The notes under the pieces: generated by a model
Seen by the model: the letters and a program-made list of their open reading frames with translations, nothing else
Database searches by the model: none
Told to the model about the DNA's origin: nothing
DNA from: Mesoaciditoga sp.
GTDB lineage: Bacteria > Thermotogota > Thermotogae > Mesoaciditogales > Mesoaciditogaceae
NCBI GenBank assembly: GCA_015491995.1
Contig: WGFY01000057.1
Span: 1-35,642 of the forward strand
DNA: 35,642 nucleotides
Direction: 5' to 3'
Part shown: positions 7,308 to 15,775 of the stretch, in pieces
How the letters are laid out: the number at the start of each line of letters is the position of its first letter
Numbering within the stretch: position 1 is the first letter of the stretch
Program-made: the position numbers and the translations under genes

Positions 7308-8674
7308 ACTTAGACGAGGACTTAAAAAAAGTTAAGAATTACGAGTATGTGGATATGAAAATTTACGATGTGGATGGTGTTCTTAGACATGTGACTTTAC
7401 CGGTGAAAAACGTGTCAAAAGACATTTTCATCAAAGGAGTGGGATTTGACGCATCTAATTTTGGCTACGCTAGCACATCTTTCAGTGATATGGTGGCAAT
7501 TCCAGATCCCACCACCTCATTTGAAGAACCTTTTGCAGACGCAAAAACGATTTCTTTCATATGTGATGTCTTTTTGCCAGATCGCTCTGCCCCTTTTAAA
7601 TGGTATCCAAGAAACGTTCTCAAAAGATCTCTTGACTACATGCAGGGGTTGGGAATAGCTTCAAAGATGTTCGTTGCCCCAGAGATGGAATTCAACATAT
7701 TTAAATCCGTAACCCATGAGGTTTCCCCAAGAACTGTTCACTTTGACGTTGAAAGTAGCGAGGTAAGTTGGCCATCTTCTGTAGAGCCCACGCTTGGAGC
7801 CAATAAAGGGTATCACAAAACGCCCCCATTTGATTCCATGTACGATCTCAGAAACGATATGGTGTCAGTTCTAAACGATCTTGGAATGAACATAAAATAC
7901 CATCATCATGAAGTTGGTTCTTCACAATTCGAGATTGAGTTCAACTTGTCGAATGTCATACAAGCTTCAGATTGGATTCCAACACTTAAATACGTTGTTA
8001 GAAATGTGGCAAATGACAGTGATTACGTGGCAAGCTTTATGCCAAAACCAATTAATGGATATGCCGGTAACGGTATGCATGTTCATCAATTCCTTTCAAA
8101 TGGTTCACGAAACATATTCGATGACCCAGATGGACTCTACTCTTTATCTGAAACGGCGTTGTCTTATATAGCAGGCATATTAAAACATGCCCCTGCTCTC
8201 CTGGCAATAACCAATCCATCTACCAATTCATACAGACGGTTGGTGCCAGGATTTGAAGCCCCGACGAAGCCTGTATTCGCTCTTGGTAACAGAAACGCGG
8301 CAATACGTATACCTGCTTACGTTACAGATAAAAAAGTTAGAAGGATGGAGTTCAGGACACCGGATGCAACATCAAATTCACATTTCACAATGGCGGCGAT
8401 GTTGTTGGCTGGAATTGATGGAATAAAACACAAATGGGATCCGATAAAGGAAGGGTTTGGACCTTACGAAAATGGCAAAATCCCAAAAGAAGTTAAAGAT
8501 CTTCCATCTTCTTTGAAAGAAGCGCTTGATGCCATGAAATCAGATCATGAATTCTTAACCCCTGCATTCCCAGAAGAGCTACTTGAAATGTGGATGAGAA
8601 AGAAAGAGAAGGAGATGAAATTGGTTTCAAGCGTTCCAAACCCAGTCGAGTACGATCTTTACTTTGGAATATAA
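7304..8674 (+). CDS. glnA: Glutamine synthetase, type I family
   Basis: It makes glutamine from glutamate, ammonia and ATP. The 456 residues contain the family motifs in order: an N-terminal beta-grasp, FDASN (48-52) where FDGSS is usual, PEMEF (126-130), HHHEVGSSQFEIE (200 on), NGMHVHQ, NPSTNSYRRLVPGFEAP, RNAAIRIP and MEFRTPDA. Key Glu, His and Arg residues are present. The C-terminal adenylylation tyrosine motif of beta-type enzymes is not apparent, so control by adenylylation is unlikely. Translation starts at TTG 7304 with GGAGGAGG upstream, overlapping the GGDEF stop as TTGA. The altered FDASN loop and GMHVHQ leave room for a glutamine-synthetase-like ligase with another amine substrate. 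Confidence 0.88.
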   Translation: MNLDEDLKKVKNYEYVDMKIYDVDGVLRHVTLPVKNVSKDIFIKGVGFDASNFGYASTSFSDMVAIPDPTTSFEEPFADAKTISFICDVFLPDRSAPFKWYPRNVLKRSLDYMQGLGIASKMFVAPEMEFNIFKSVTHEVSPRTVHFDVESSEVSWPSSVEPTLGANKGYHKTPPFDSMYDLRNDMVSVLNDLGMNIKYHHHEVGSSQFEIEFNLSNVIQASDWIPTLKYVVRNVANDSDYVASFMPKPINGYAGNGMHVHQFLSNGSRNIFDDPDGLYSLSETALSYIAGILKHAPALLAITNPSTNSYRRLVPGFEAPTKPVFALGNRNAAIRIPAYVTDKKVRRMEFRTPDATSNSHFTMAAMLLAGIDGIKHKWDPIKEGFGPYENGKIPKEVKDLPSSLKEALDAMKSDHEFLTPAFPEELLEMWMRKKEKEMKLVSSVPNPVEYDLYFGI

Positions 8675-8697
8675 ACGGCAAATTCCGTCTTTAGAGC

Positions 8698-8721
8698 GCT
8701 TAAAAAACAGTTTTTTATAGC
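8698..8721 (+). terminator. Weak hairpin after glnA
   Basis: GCT plus TAAAAAA pairs with TTTTTTA plus AGC across a CAG loop with one bulged T. It is A/T-rich and its own 3' arm supplies the U-run. It lies 24 bases past the glnA stop and may end the tdk-glnA transcript. Between this and fdhA (8722-8771) I see no convincing promoter. Confidence 0.35.
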
Positions 8722-8771
8722 AATCTAATTTACATATATTTTTCAACAATTGATAAACAGGGAGGCGAGTT

Positions 8772-11492
8772 TTGTTGCCTAATGTGAATATGGTGAAAAT
8801 AGATATAGATGGAAAAGCATATATGGCCCCAGAAGGGAAGAATCTCTTAGAATTTCTTCTTAAAAATGGTTTTGATATTCCGCATTTGTGCTATCATCCA
8901 TCCGTTGAGAGTATAGGAGCATGCCGGATGTGTGTTGTTGAAGTGGAAGGGGCAAGAAATCTTCAAACATCTTGCACGACCGTGATCAGAAAAGAGTTGA
9001 AAATCAAGACACATACCAACAGAGTGGAAAAAAGTAGAAAGATGAATCTCTCACTTATGCTATCAGAGCATCCCAACGAATGTATGACATGTGACATGAA
9101 TGGTAACTGTGATCTTCAAGATTTGGCTTATAAATACTTTCCAAGCGGTGAACCCACATTTGGATATTCCAAAAGGGGAATAGATTTAGACGATTCAAGC
9201 GAATTCATTCTTAGAGATCTGAACAAGTGCATTCAATGTCAGCTGTGCGTTAGAGTTTGTAACGAAGTTCAAGGAATGTCCATCTATTCAATGACAAATA
9301 GAGGATACAAAGAATTACCTGCGACGCCATACGAGCTTCCACTTGCAGAAACGGATTGTGTTAATTGTGGACAATGTGCCACGATATGCCCTGTTGGCGC
9401 GATAACGGAAAAACCTTCCATTGGAAAAGCACGTTGGTGGGAAACGAAAAAGACGAAGACCACATGTGCTTACTGCGGTGTAGGATGCCAATTGGATGTA
9501 TATGCGGATCCGAAGAAAAACGAAATAGTCCGTGTTACGGCATCAGAAGAAAATCCAGAAGTCAACGATGGTGTTGCCACTTGTGTTAAAGGGAAATTCG
9601 GATACGAATTCGTGAATCACCCAGATCGCTTGACAAACCCTCTACTGAGAAAAAAAGGAAAACTCGTTCCAGTTGAATGGGATGAGGCACTCGATTACAC
9701 GACAAAAAAAATGTTGGATATAAAAGAAAAATATGGTCCAAATTCCATCGCATTTCTTTCTTCTGCAAGATGTACAAACGAAGAGAATTACCTTCTTCAA
9801 AAGATAGCACGAGCTGTTATAGGGACGAACAACGTTGATCATTGCGCAAGGCTTTGCCATGCTTCCACCGTTGCCGGACTGGCAAGAACATTCGGAAGCG
9901 GCGCCATGACGAACAATTTGTTGGATATACTTGATTCGAATGTCATTCTTTTGACCGGATCTAATCCAACTGAAAACCATCCTGTCTACGGTTCAAGGAT
10001 AAAAAGAGCGGTCCGCAACGGAGCAAAACTCGTAGTTGCAGATCCGAGAAGAATAGAACTTGTGGACTACTCCGTACTTTGGCTTAGACACCTTCCTGGA
10101 ACGGATGTGGCGCTGTTCAATGGAATCTTGAATGTGATAATCAAAGAAGGCCTTTACGATGAGGAATTCGTCAAAAACCAAACAAATTCCTTTGAAGAGG
10201 TGAAAAGTACAGTTGAAAAATACACACCAGAATACGTTTCTCGCGTAACTCAAGTTCCGGCTGAAGATATCGTTAAAGCTGCGAAGATATATGGAGGTGC
10301 CACAAATGCGGTCATAATATACGCGATGGGAATAACTCAGCATGTCAGCGGTACCAACAACGTTATCTCTCTTGCGAATCTTGCAATGGCTACGGGAAAT
10401 ATTGGTCGTCCAGGAACAGGGGTGAATCCGCTAAGAGGGCAAGGAAATGTTCAAGGTGCTTGTGATCTTGGTGCACTTCCCAACGTTTACACTGGTTATC
10501 AAAAAGTAACCGATGAAGCCATTCAAAGAAAGTTCCAGAAAGCCTGGAATGTAGAAAATCTTTCGCCAACCAACGGTCTTACCGTTGTAGAGATGATGAA
10601 TGCCATTATCGATGGAAAGATCAAAGCACTGTTCGTGATGGGTGAAAATCCAAGAATGAGCGATCCGGATGCTTTACACGTTGAAAAAGCTTTAAAAAAA
10701 GTTGAACTACTGGTAAGCATGGACATTTTTCCAAACGATACCAACAAATTCGCCCACGTTGTATTGGCAGCCGCAAGTCAATACGAAAAAGATGGAACTA
10801 TAACCAACACGGAAAGAAGAATTCAAAGGGTTAGACAAGTTATAAACCCAATTGGAAACTCGAAGCCGGATTGGATCATATTGCAAGAAATATCAAATCG
10901 TTTGGGATACAACATGAATTATTCCCATCCATCTGAGATAATGAGCGAGATCGCGACAGTTACTCCCATATATTCAGGCATTTCTTACGAACGCTTGGAA
11001 CATACGGGGCTTCAATGGCCATGCCGCTCTCAAGAAGATCCAGGCACACCGATACTACACGCTGGAAAATTTGCACATATAGATGGCAAAGGAAAGTTTG
11101 TGCCTGTTGAATTTGCGGAGCCACCAGAACTACCCGATGACGAATATCCATTTTATCTGTCCACCGGGAGAATTCTGTATCACTATCATACTGGAACGAT
11201 GACAAGGCGTGTCAAAGAAATAAATGATATAAGTCCTGAAGTTGAAATAGAGATCAATCCTTCAGATGCAGAAAAGCTTGAAGTAAAGAGTGGGGATATC
11301 GTTAAAGTCACATCAAGGCGCGGATCTATCTCTGGGAAAGTGAAAATCACGAGGCGTTCTATGGAAAGAATGGTATTCATACCGTTTCATTATTCAGAGG
11401 CCGCCGTTAATGAACTCACACTTGCAGTACTTGATCCAATTTCGAAGATCCCGTCTTTCAAAGTTGCCGCCGTAAAAATAGAGAAAGTTTGA
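8772..11492 (+). CDS. fdhA: Formate dehydrogenase, catalytic alpha subunit (Mo/W-bis-MGD, Cys form)
   Basis: This protein likely oxidises formate to CO2 (or the reverse) in the cytoplasm. The 906 residues contain a [2Fe-2S] domain (Cys40, 51, 54, 68), a His-Cys3 [4Fe-4S] site (His100, Cys104, 107, 113), two 4Fe-4S ferredoxin clusters (Cys153/156/159/163 and Cys196/199/202/206), the Fe4S4 motif of the molybdopterin domain (Cys232, 235, 239, 271), the large bis-MGD domain and a C-terminal molydopterin-binding domain. The active-site residue is Cys362 next to His363 where many relatives have selenocysteine. TTG 8772 follows GGGAGG by 6 bases. No NuoE/NuoF-like partner, fdhD or formate transporter is adjacent, so the electron acceptor is unknown. 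Confidence 0.9.
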   Translation: MLPNVNMVKIDIDGKAYMAPEGKNLLEFLLKNGFDIPHLCYHPSVESIGACRMCVVEVEGARNLQTSCTTVIRKELKIKTHTNRVEKSRKMNLSLMLSEHPNECMTCDMNGNCDLQDLAYKYFPSGEPTFGYSKRGIDLDDSSEFILRDLNKCIQCQLCVRVCNEVQGMSIYSMTNRGYKELPATPYELPLAETDCVNCGQCATICPVGAITEKPSIGKARWWETKKTKTTCAYCGVGCQLDVYADPKKNEIVRVTASEENPEVNDGVATCVKGKFGYEFVNHPDRLTNPLLRKKGKLVPVEWDEALDYTTKKMLDIKEKYGPNSIAFLSSARCTNEENYLLQKIARAVIGTNNVDHCARLCHASTVAGLARTFGSGAMTNNLLDILDSNVILLTGSNPTENHPVYGSRIKRAVRNGAKLVVADPRRIELVDYSVLWLRHLPGTDVALFNGILNVIIKEGLYDEEFVKNQTNSFEEVKSTVEKYTPEYVSRVTQVPAEDIVKAAKIYGGATNAVIIYAMGITQHVSGTNNVISLANLAMATGNIGRPGTGVNPLRGQGNVQGACDLGALPNVYTGYQKVTDEAIQRKFQKAWNVENLSPTNGLTVVEMMNAIIDGKIKALFVMGENPRMSDPDALHVEKALKKVELLVSMDIFPNDTNKFAHVVLAAASQYEKDGTITNTERRIQRVRQVINPIGNSKPDWIILQEISNRLGYNMNYSHPSEIMSEIATVTPIYSGISYERLEHTGLQWPCRSQEDPGTPILHAGKFAHIDGKGKFVPVEFAEPPELPDDEYPFYLSTGRILYHYHTGTMTRRVKEINDISPEVEIEINPSDAEKLEVKSGDIVKVTSRRGSISGKVKITRRSMERMVFIPFHYSEAAVNELTLAVLDPISKIPSFKVAAVKIEKV

Positions 11493-11519
11493 TCATCAAA
11501 ACATGCTGAATATTTTCAC

Positions 11520-11547
11520 TTGTGAGGTTAAAAGTATATGTTATAAT
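11520..11547 (+). promoter_or_regulatory. Promoter of tsaE-lon-engB-kor operon
   Basis: TTGTGA (11520-11525), a 16-base spacer and TATAAT (11542-11547) preceded by TGT, an extended -10. The predicted start of transcription (about 11553-11555) coincides with the ATG of tsaE at 11555, so the first gene may be read from a leaderless mRNA. Confidence 0.7.
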
Positions 11548-11554
11548 TTCTTAG

Positions 11555-12034
11555 ATGATTACTTTTAAAAAAGCAGACGAAAAGAAAGTTTCTAAGATAG
11601 CACAAAAATTCGCTTCCTTGCTCTACAAAGGAAGTGTGGTTTTGTTGTTCGGAGATTTAGGCAGTGGAAAGACAACTTTTACTCGCCACTTGGTAGCAGC
11701 TTTAGATGGAAACCCACGTCAAGTTGGAAGTCCAACTTTTACAATAGTCAACGAATATAACGCGAAAATAAAAGTTTACCACATAGATCTCTTCAGAATC
11801 GAAGAAGAAGAAGTAATGGAGTTGCCAATAGAAGAGTATCTGGAATCTGATGGTATATGCGTGATCGAATGGCCAGAAAAACTTGGAATGTACACACCAA
11901 ATGACTTTTTTAAAGTGAAGTTGGAATTCTTAGACGAGTTGCATAGAAACTTGGAGATTTTTGCACAAGGAGAAGATTGTGCTCGATCACTAAAAAACAG
12001 AGGTGAGTTTTTTGCGGAAATTCAAGAAACTTGA
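11555..12034 (+). CDS. tsaE: tRNA threonylcarbamoyladenosine biosynthesis ATPase TsaE
   Basis: TsaE is the ATPase that works with TsaD and TsaB to place the threonylcarbamoyl group on A37 of ANN-decoding tRNAs. The 159 residues show Walker A GDLGSGKT (33-40), the SPTF motif (switch I), VYHIDLFR and the EWPE motif, all typical. ATG 11555 has no Shine-Dalgarno upstream, and the only promoter puts the transcript end at the start codon. The 3' end overlaps lon by 23 bases. TsaB and TsaD are not in the window. Confidence 0.93.
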   Translation: MITFKKADEKKVSKIAQKFASLLYKGSVVLLFGDLGSGKTTFTRHLVAALDGNPRQVGSPTFTIVNEYNAKIKVYHIDLFRIEEEEVMELPIEEYLESDGICVIEWPEKLGMYTPNDFFKVKLEFLDELHRNLEIFAQGEDCARSLKNRGEFFAEIQET

Positions 12035-14375
12035 GGAATTTATAGAAAGTGAAGAAAAGGTGGCAAAATTCCCCGACGTGCTTCCTTGTGTACCGCTTAA
12101 GGGAGAAGAAGTTGCGCTTCCAACAGCCTTAACGCCATTTTATGTTGGAAGAGGAGTGTCGGTAAAAGCTCTTGAAGAAGTTGTTAACACCGAAGAGAGA
12201 TATCTTATACTCGTTTCTCAACGAGATTCAAATGTTGAAACGCCTACTCCTGAAGACCTGTACGATGTTGGCACTATTGCTCGCCTTCTACAATTGGTCA
12301 AATTGCCTGATGGGGGATTCAAAGCTCTTGCCGAAGGAATAGTTAGGGTTAAAGTGGAAGGATTCACGCAAAAATCCCCTTTTTTTATCTGCGAATTTAA
12401 AGTGCTCAAGAAAAAAACAAGGCGTACGAAATCTATAGCAGCGTTAATGAGATTGGTAAAAGAAAACACCAGAAGATATTTTGAGATGACCAACCGTCTT
12501 CCTAAAGATGCGATAAAAGAAATAGAGTCTTTCGAAGAACCAAGCAAACTCATAGATACCATAATATCCTTTGTTCCAGCAGAAGTTGAAAAGAAACAAC
12601 GCTTTTTGGAAATCGTGGACCCTAAGGAACGAATGCTGGAGTTTCTCAAGTACATAGATTCTGAGATAGAATTGCTTGAACTCGAAAACAAGATAGAGAA
12701 AAAAGTAAAAGCACAAATAGACAAGAGCCAAAAAGAATATTATCTTCGTGAAAAACTTGAAACGATAAAAGGCGAACTTGGAATTGAAACTTCAGAGATA
12801 GAAGAACTACGTGAACGTGTGAAAACTGGCACATATTCCAAAGAAGTCTCGGATGTCCTTACGAAGGAAATAAATCGCCTCGAAAAAATGCATCCTTCTT
12901 CTGCAGAAGCAAGTGTTTCAAGGACGTACATAGAATGGTTTTTAAACATACCCTGGATCGAAAAAACCGAAGAATCTTTTAACATAAAAAAAGCAGAAAG
13001 AATTTTGAATTCAGATCACTATGGTCTCGAAGAGATAAAAGAAAGAATACTTGATTACATAGCTGTGAAAAAATTTAGCGGAACCGCAAAATCCCCGATA
13101 CTTTGTCTTGTAGGCCCTCCTGGTGTGGGAAAAACATCGTTGGGAATGTCGCTTGCGCGAGCTCTCAATAGAAAATTCGGTCAAATTTCCTTGGGAGGAA
13201 TGAGAGATGAAGCGGAAATAAGAGGACATAGACGTACGTATGTTGGGGCTCTGCCAGGAAGGATCATGCAAACAATTAGAAAGCTTGGAACTAAAAATCC
13301 AGTTATTCTACTTGACGAGATCGATAAAATGGGAGCTTCTTTTCAAGGTGATCCTGCCGCAGCCTTGCTTGAAGTTCTCGATCCGGAACAAAATTCACAT
13401 TTTGTCGATTATTATCTTGAAGTGGCATTTGATCTTTCAGATGTGGTGTTCGTTACAACGGCCAATACGGTAGATCCTATTCCACCGGCATTACTTGATA
13501 GAATGGAAGTATTGGAGATACCAGGATACAGCCTTCAAGAAAAAACTGAGATAGCGAAAAAGCATCTTCTTTCAAAGTTGAAAAGAGAGTACGGTCTCGA
13601 TAAGATGGCGTTTTCAATCACCAAAAAAGGACTTGAAAAGATCATAGAGGAATATACCCTTGAGTCTGGAGTAAGGAATCTTGAGAGAACACTTGGAAAA
13701 CTTTTAAGAAAAGCGGCCAGAAAAGTCATTGGGGGTGAAGATACGGTGAAGATAAGAGCCGGTAATCTTGAAGAGTTTTTGGGCGCTCCTGTTTTGATAC
13801 GGCCGCAGCTCCCATCGATACCAACTGTAGGTGAAACCGTAGGCTTAGCATGGACTCCTGTTGGTGGCGAAGTGTTGATAGTGGAGTCTTTGATCGTCCC
13901 TGGGAATTCCAAGACGATGCTTACCGGACATTTAGGAGACGTTATGAAAGAGTCTGCAACGATAGCCATGACACTTTGTAAAAGAATGTGTGGAAGTTCA
14001 AAAAAAGAACTCTTTGAGAAAAACGACTTTCATATTCATGTTCCAGAAGGTGCTGTACCTAAAGATGGTCCGTCAGCCGGGGTAACCATCCTTACTTCAT
14101 TATGCTCTGTCGTCTTGAATAAACCCGTTAGAAACGATCTTGCAATGACTGGTGAAATTACGTTGAACGGGGATGTTTTGGCAATAGGTGGCTTAAGAGA
14201 AAAGATGCTTGCCGCGAAAAGAATGGGAATAAAAGAGATAGTGGTTCCAAAATCTAACGAACCCATGGTTAGAAAAATGAAGGAAGATGTGGTAGAAGGT
14301 ATGAAAATAGATTTCGTTACAAGAATTGAAGAAGTTTTGAAAATGGCTTTAGGAGTGGACAATGTTCATAAATGA
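12012..14375 (+). CDS. lon: ATP-dependent protease Lon (LonA)
   Basis: Lon is a cytosolic AAA+ serine protease that removes damaged and regulatory proteins. At 787 residues it has the LonA layout: N-terminal substrate-binding domain (about 20-215), a coiled-coil helix region (about 215-300), the AAA+ module with Walker A GPPGVGKT (368-375) and Walker B LLDEIDK (from about 434), and the C-terminal protease domain with the Ser688-Lys731 dyad. I choose TTG 12012 because GAGGTG lies 6 bases before it; GTG 12003 in the same frame is possible. It overlaps tsaE at its start and engB at its end, so it is translationally coupled on both sides. No heat-shock operator such as CIRCE is seen upstream. Confidence 0.95.
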   Translation: MRKFKKLEEFIESEEKVAKFPDVLPCVPLKGEEVALPTALTPFYVGRGVSVKALEEVVNTEERYLILVSQRDSNVETPTPEDLYDVGTIARLLQLVKLPDGGFKALAEGIVRVKVEGFTQKSPFFICEFKVLKKKTRRTKSIAALMRLVKENTRRYFEMTNRLPKDAIKEIESFEEPSKLIDTIISFVPAEVEKKQRFLEIVDPKERMLEFLKYIDSEIELLELENKIEKKVKAQIDKSQKEYYLREKLETIKGELGIETSEIEELRERVKTGTYSKEVSDVLTKEINRLEKMHPSSAEASVSRTYIEWFLNIPWIEKTEESFNIKKAERILNSDHYGLEEIKERILDYIAVKKFSGTAKSPILCLVGPPGVGKTSLGMSLARALNRKFGQISLGGMRDEAEIRGHRRTYVGALPGRIMQTIRKLGTKNPVILLDEIDKMGASFQGDPAAALLEVLDPEQNSHFVDYYLEVAFDLSDVVFVTTANTVDPIPPALLDRMEVLEIPGYSLQEKTEIAKKHLLSKLKREYGLDKMAFSITKKGLEKIIEEYTLESGVRNLERTLGKLLRKAARKVIGGEDTVKIRAGNLEEFLGAPVLIRPQLPSIPTVGETVGLAWTPVGGEVLIVESLIVPGNSKTMLTGHLGDVMKESATIAMTLCKRMCGSSKKELFEKNDFHIHVPEGAVPKDGPSAGVTILTSLCSVVLNKPVRNDLAMTGEITLNGDVLAIGGLREKMLAAKRMGIKEIVVPKSNEPMVRKMKEDVVEGMKIDFVTRIEEVLKMALGVDNVHK

Positions 14376-14958
14376 AGTCGAATTTGAGGTAGATGCTCAT
14401 AACGTAAACGCCTTTCCTACACCTTTGAAAGGAGAGGTGGCTTTTGTCGGTAGATCTAATGTTGGAAAATCTTCGCTTTTGAACTCTTTGTTTGGGAAGA
14501 AAATTGCCAAAACGAGTTCTACTCCAGGAAAAACTCGATCGTTGATCTTTTTCAAGATCAACACCAGTTACCATCTTGTCGATTTTCCAGGGTATGGTTA
14601 TGCAAAAAGCGCCAAATCTGAGAGAAACAGATGGGCAGCCCTTATAGAAGAATACTTTCAACTGGAAAGACCACGACGTGCTACTTTTCTTCTTGTGGAT
14701 TCCCGTGTACCTGTGCAGAGTTCAGACCTTGGCGCTTTTGAATGGCTGATATCTTTAGGAGAAAATGTCTTTGTGGTGCCAACAAAAATAGATAAACTTA
14801 AAAAATCAGAACTACAAAAGAAACTTGTTGACATAAGAAACGCTTTTGGAGGAGCCAACGCTTTCTTGCCGGTTTCTACTCTGACAAGGCATGGCTTGAA
14901 AAATTTGGATTCAACATTAAGAAATTGCATGAGAGGTGATTGGAATGAACAGGAGTGA
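14362..14958 (+). CDS. engB: Ribosome biogenesis GTP-binding protein EngB (YsxC/YihA)
   Basis: EngB is an essential GTPase for assembly of the 50S subunit. The 198 residues contain G1 GRSNVGKSS (30-38), the G2 Thr in STPGKT, G3 DFPGYG (74 on), G4 TKID and G5 VST. ATG 14362 has AGGAG upstream and overlaps the end of lon by 14 bases; its own stop overlaps korB by 14. The lon-engB pairing is common across bacteria, which supports both calls. Confidence 0.95.
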   Translation: MFINEVEFEVDAHNVNAFPTPLKGEVAFVGRSNVGKSSLLNSLFGKKIAKTSSTPGKTRSLIFFKINTSYHLVDFPGYGYAKSAKSERNRWAALIEEYFQLERPRRATFLLVDSRVPVQSSDLGAFEWLISLGENVFVVPTKIDKLKKSELQKKLVDIRNAFGGANAFLPVSTLTRHGLKNLDSTLRNCMRGDWNEQE

Positions 14959-15775
14959 AGCATCGGAATATCTTAGAAATAATCACATGCCTACGGTTTG
15001 GTGTCCCGGCTGTGGAAATGGCATAGTGTTAAAGGCAACTGTTGAAGCAATCAAGAATTTAAAATACAGCAAAGATGATATTGCAGTCGTGTCTGGAATA
15101 GGATGCTCTTCAAGGGCGACAGGGTATTTGGATTTTAACACGATGCACACTTTACACGGCAGGGCCATTGCTTTTGCCACCGGAGTAAAACTTGCAAGAC
15201 CGGATTTGAAGGTCATAGTCATGACTGGAGATGGCGATTCCATGGCAATAGGAGGAAATCATTTCATACACGCTTGCCGTAGGAATATGGATTTAACGGT
15301 TATAATTTTCAACAACAATATTTACGGCATGACTGGTGGACAGTATTCTCCACTTACCCCAACAGGCTCTTATGCTACAACATCTCCTTATGGAAATATA
15401 GAAAAGCCTTTTGATGCGGTTGAGCTTGCAAAAGTATCAGGTGCTACGTATGTGGCGAGGGCTACCAGCTTTCATTACAACTTACTTACCAAATACATTC
15501 AAAAAGGATTGAACCACGAAGGAATGTCCGTCATAGACGCCGTGACTCAATGTCCAACCTACTACGGAAGATACAATAAAGTTGGTACCGGTCCAGGCAT
15601 GCTTCAATTCTTTAAAGAAAATTCGTTGTTACTCTCGAAGGTAAAAGACATGCCTCAAGAAGAGCTTGAAGAAAAGATAGTCATAGGAGAATTCGTTGAA
15701 ATGGAAAAGCCTGGATATGTTAATGAATACGCCAAGTTGCGTAAGAGAGTGGAGGCAAAAAGCCATGCAAAATAA
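14945..15775 (+). CDS. korB: 2-oxoacid:ferredoxin oxidoreductase, beta subunit
   Basis: This is the thiamine-diphosphate-binding subunit of an enzyme that decarboxylates a 2-oxoacid and passes electrons to ferredoxin. In 276 residues it has the VWCPGCGNG motif (Cys20, Cys23), Cys54 and a later Cys in TQCPTYYGRY as likely [4Fe-4S] ligands, and the ThDP motif GDGD (95-98) to NNN (123-125). The TYYGRYN motif fits 2-oxoglutarate-type KorB more than pyruvate. ATG 14945 is 6 bases after GAGGTG; GTG 14936 is less likely. The gamma subunit follows, but no alpha subunit is here, so the complex must draw it from another locus. Confidence 0.9.
   Translation: MNRSEASEYLRNNHMPTVWCPGCGNGIVLKATVEAIKNLKYSKDDIAVVSGIGCSSRATGYLDFNTMHTLHGRAIAFATGVKLARPDLKVIVMTGDGDSMAIGGNHFIHACRRNMDLTVIIFNNNIYGMTGGQYSPLTPTGSYATTSPYGNIEKPFDAVELAKVSGATYVARATSFHYNLLTKYIQKGLNHEGMSVIDAVTQCPTYYGRYNKVGTGPGMLQFFKENSLLLSKVKDMPQEELEEKIVIGEFVEMEKPGYVNEYAKLRKRVEAKSHAK

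Noticed and set aside
8727-8755. TTTACA - 17 bases - GATAAA upstream of fdhA as a promoter
   Set aside because: The -10 is poor and the start of transcription would fall on the ribosome site itself, so I do not call it.
9843-9870. Selenocysteine in the formate dehydrogenase
   Set aside because: The active-site codon is TGC (Cys362); no in-frame TGA or SECIS-like need is present.
12218-12724. 168-codon open frame antisense to lon
   Set aside because: It is a shadow of the lon codons, serine-rich and without any recognisable motif; several similar antisense frames occur within lon, fdhA and the radical SAM gene.
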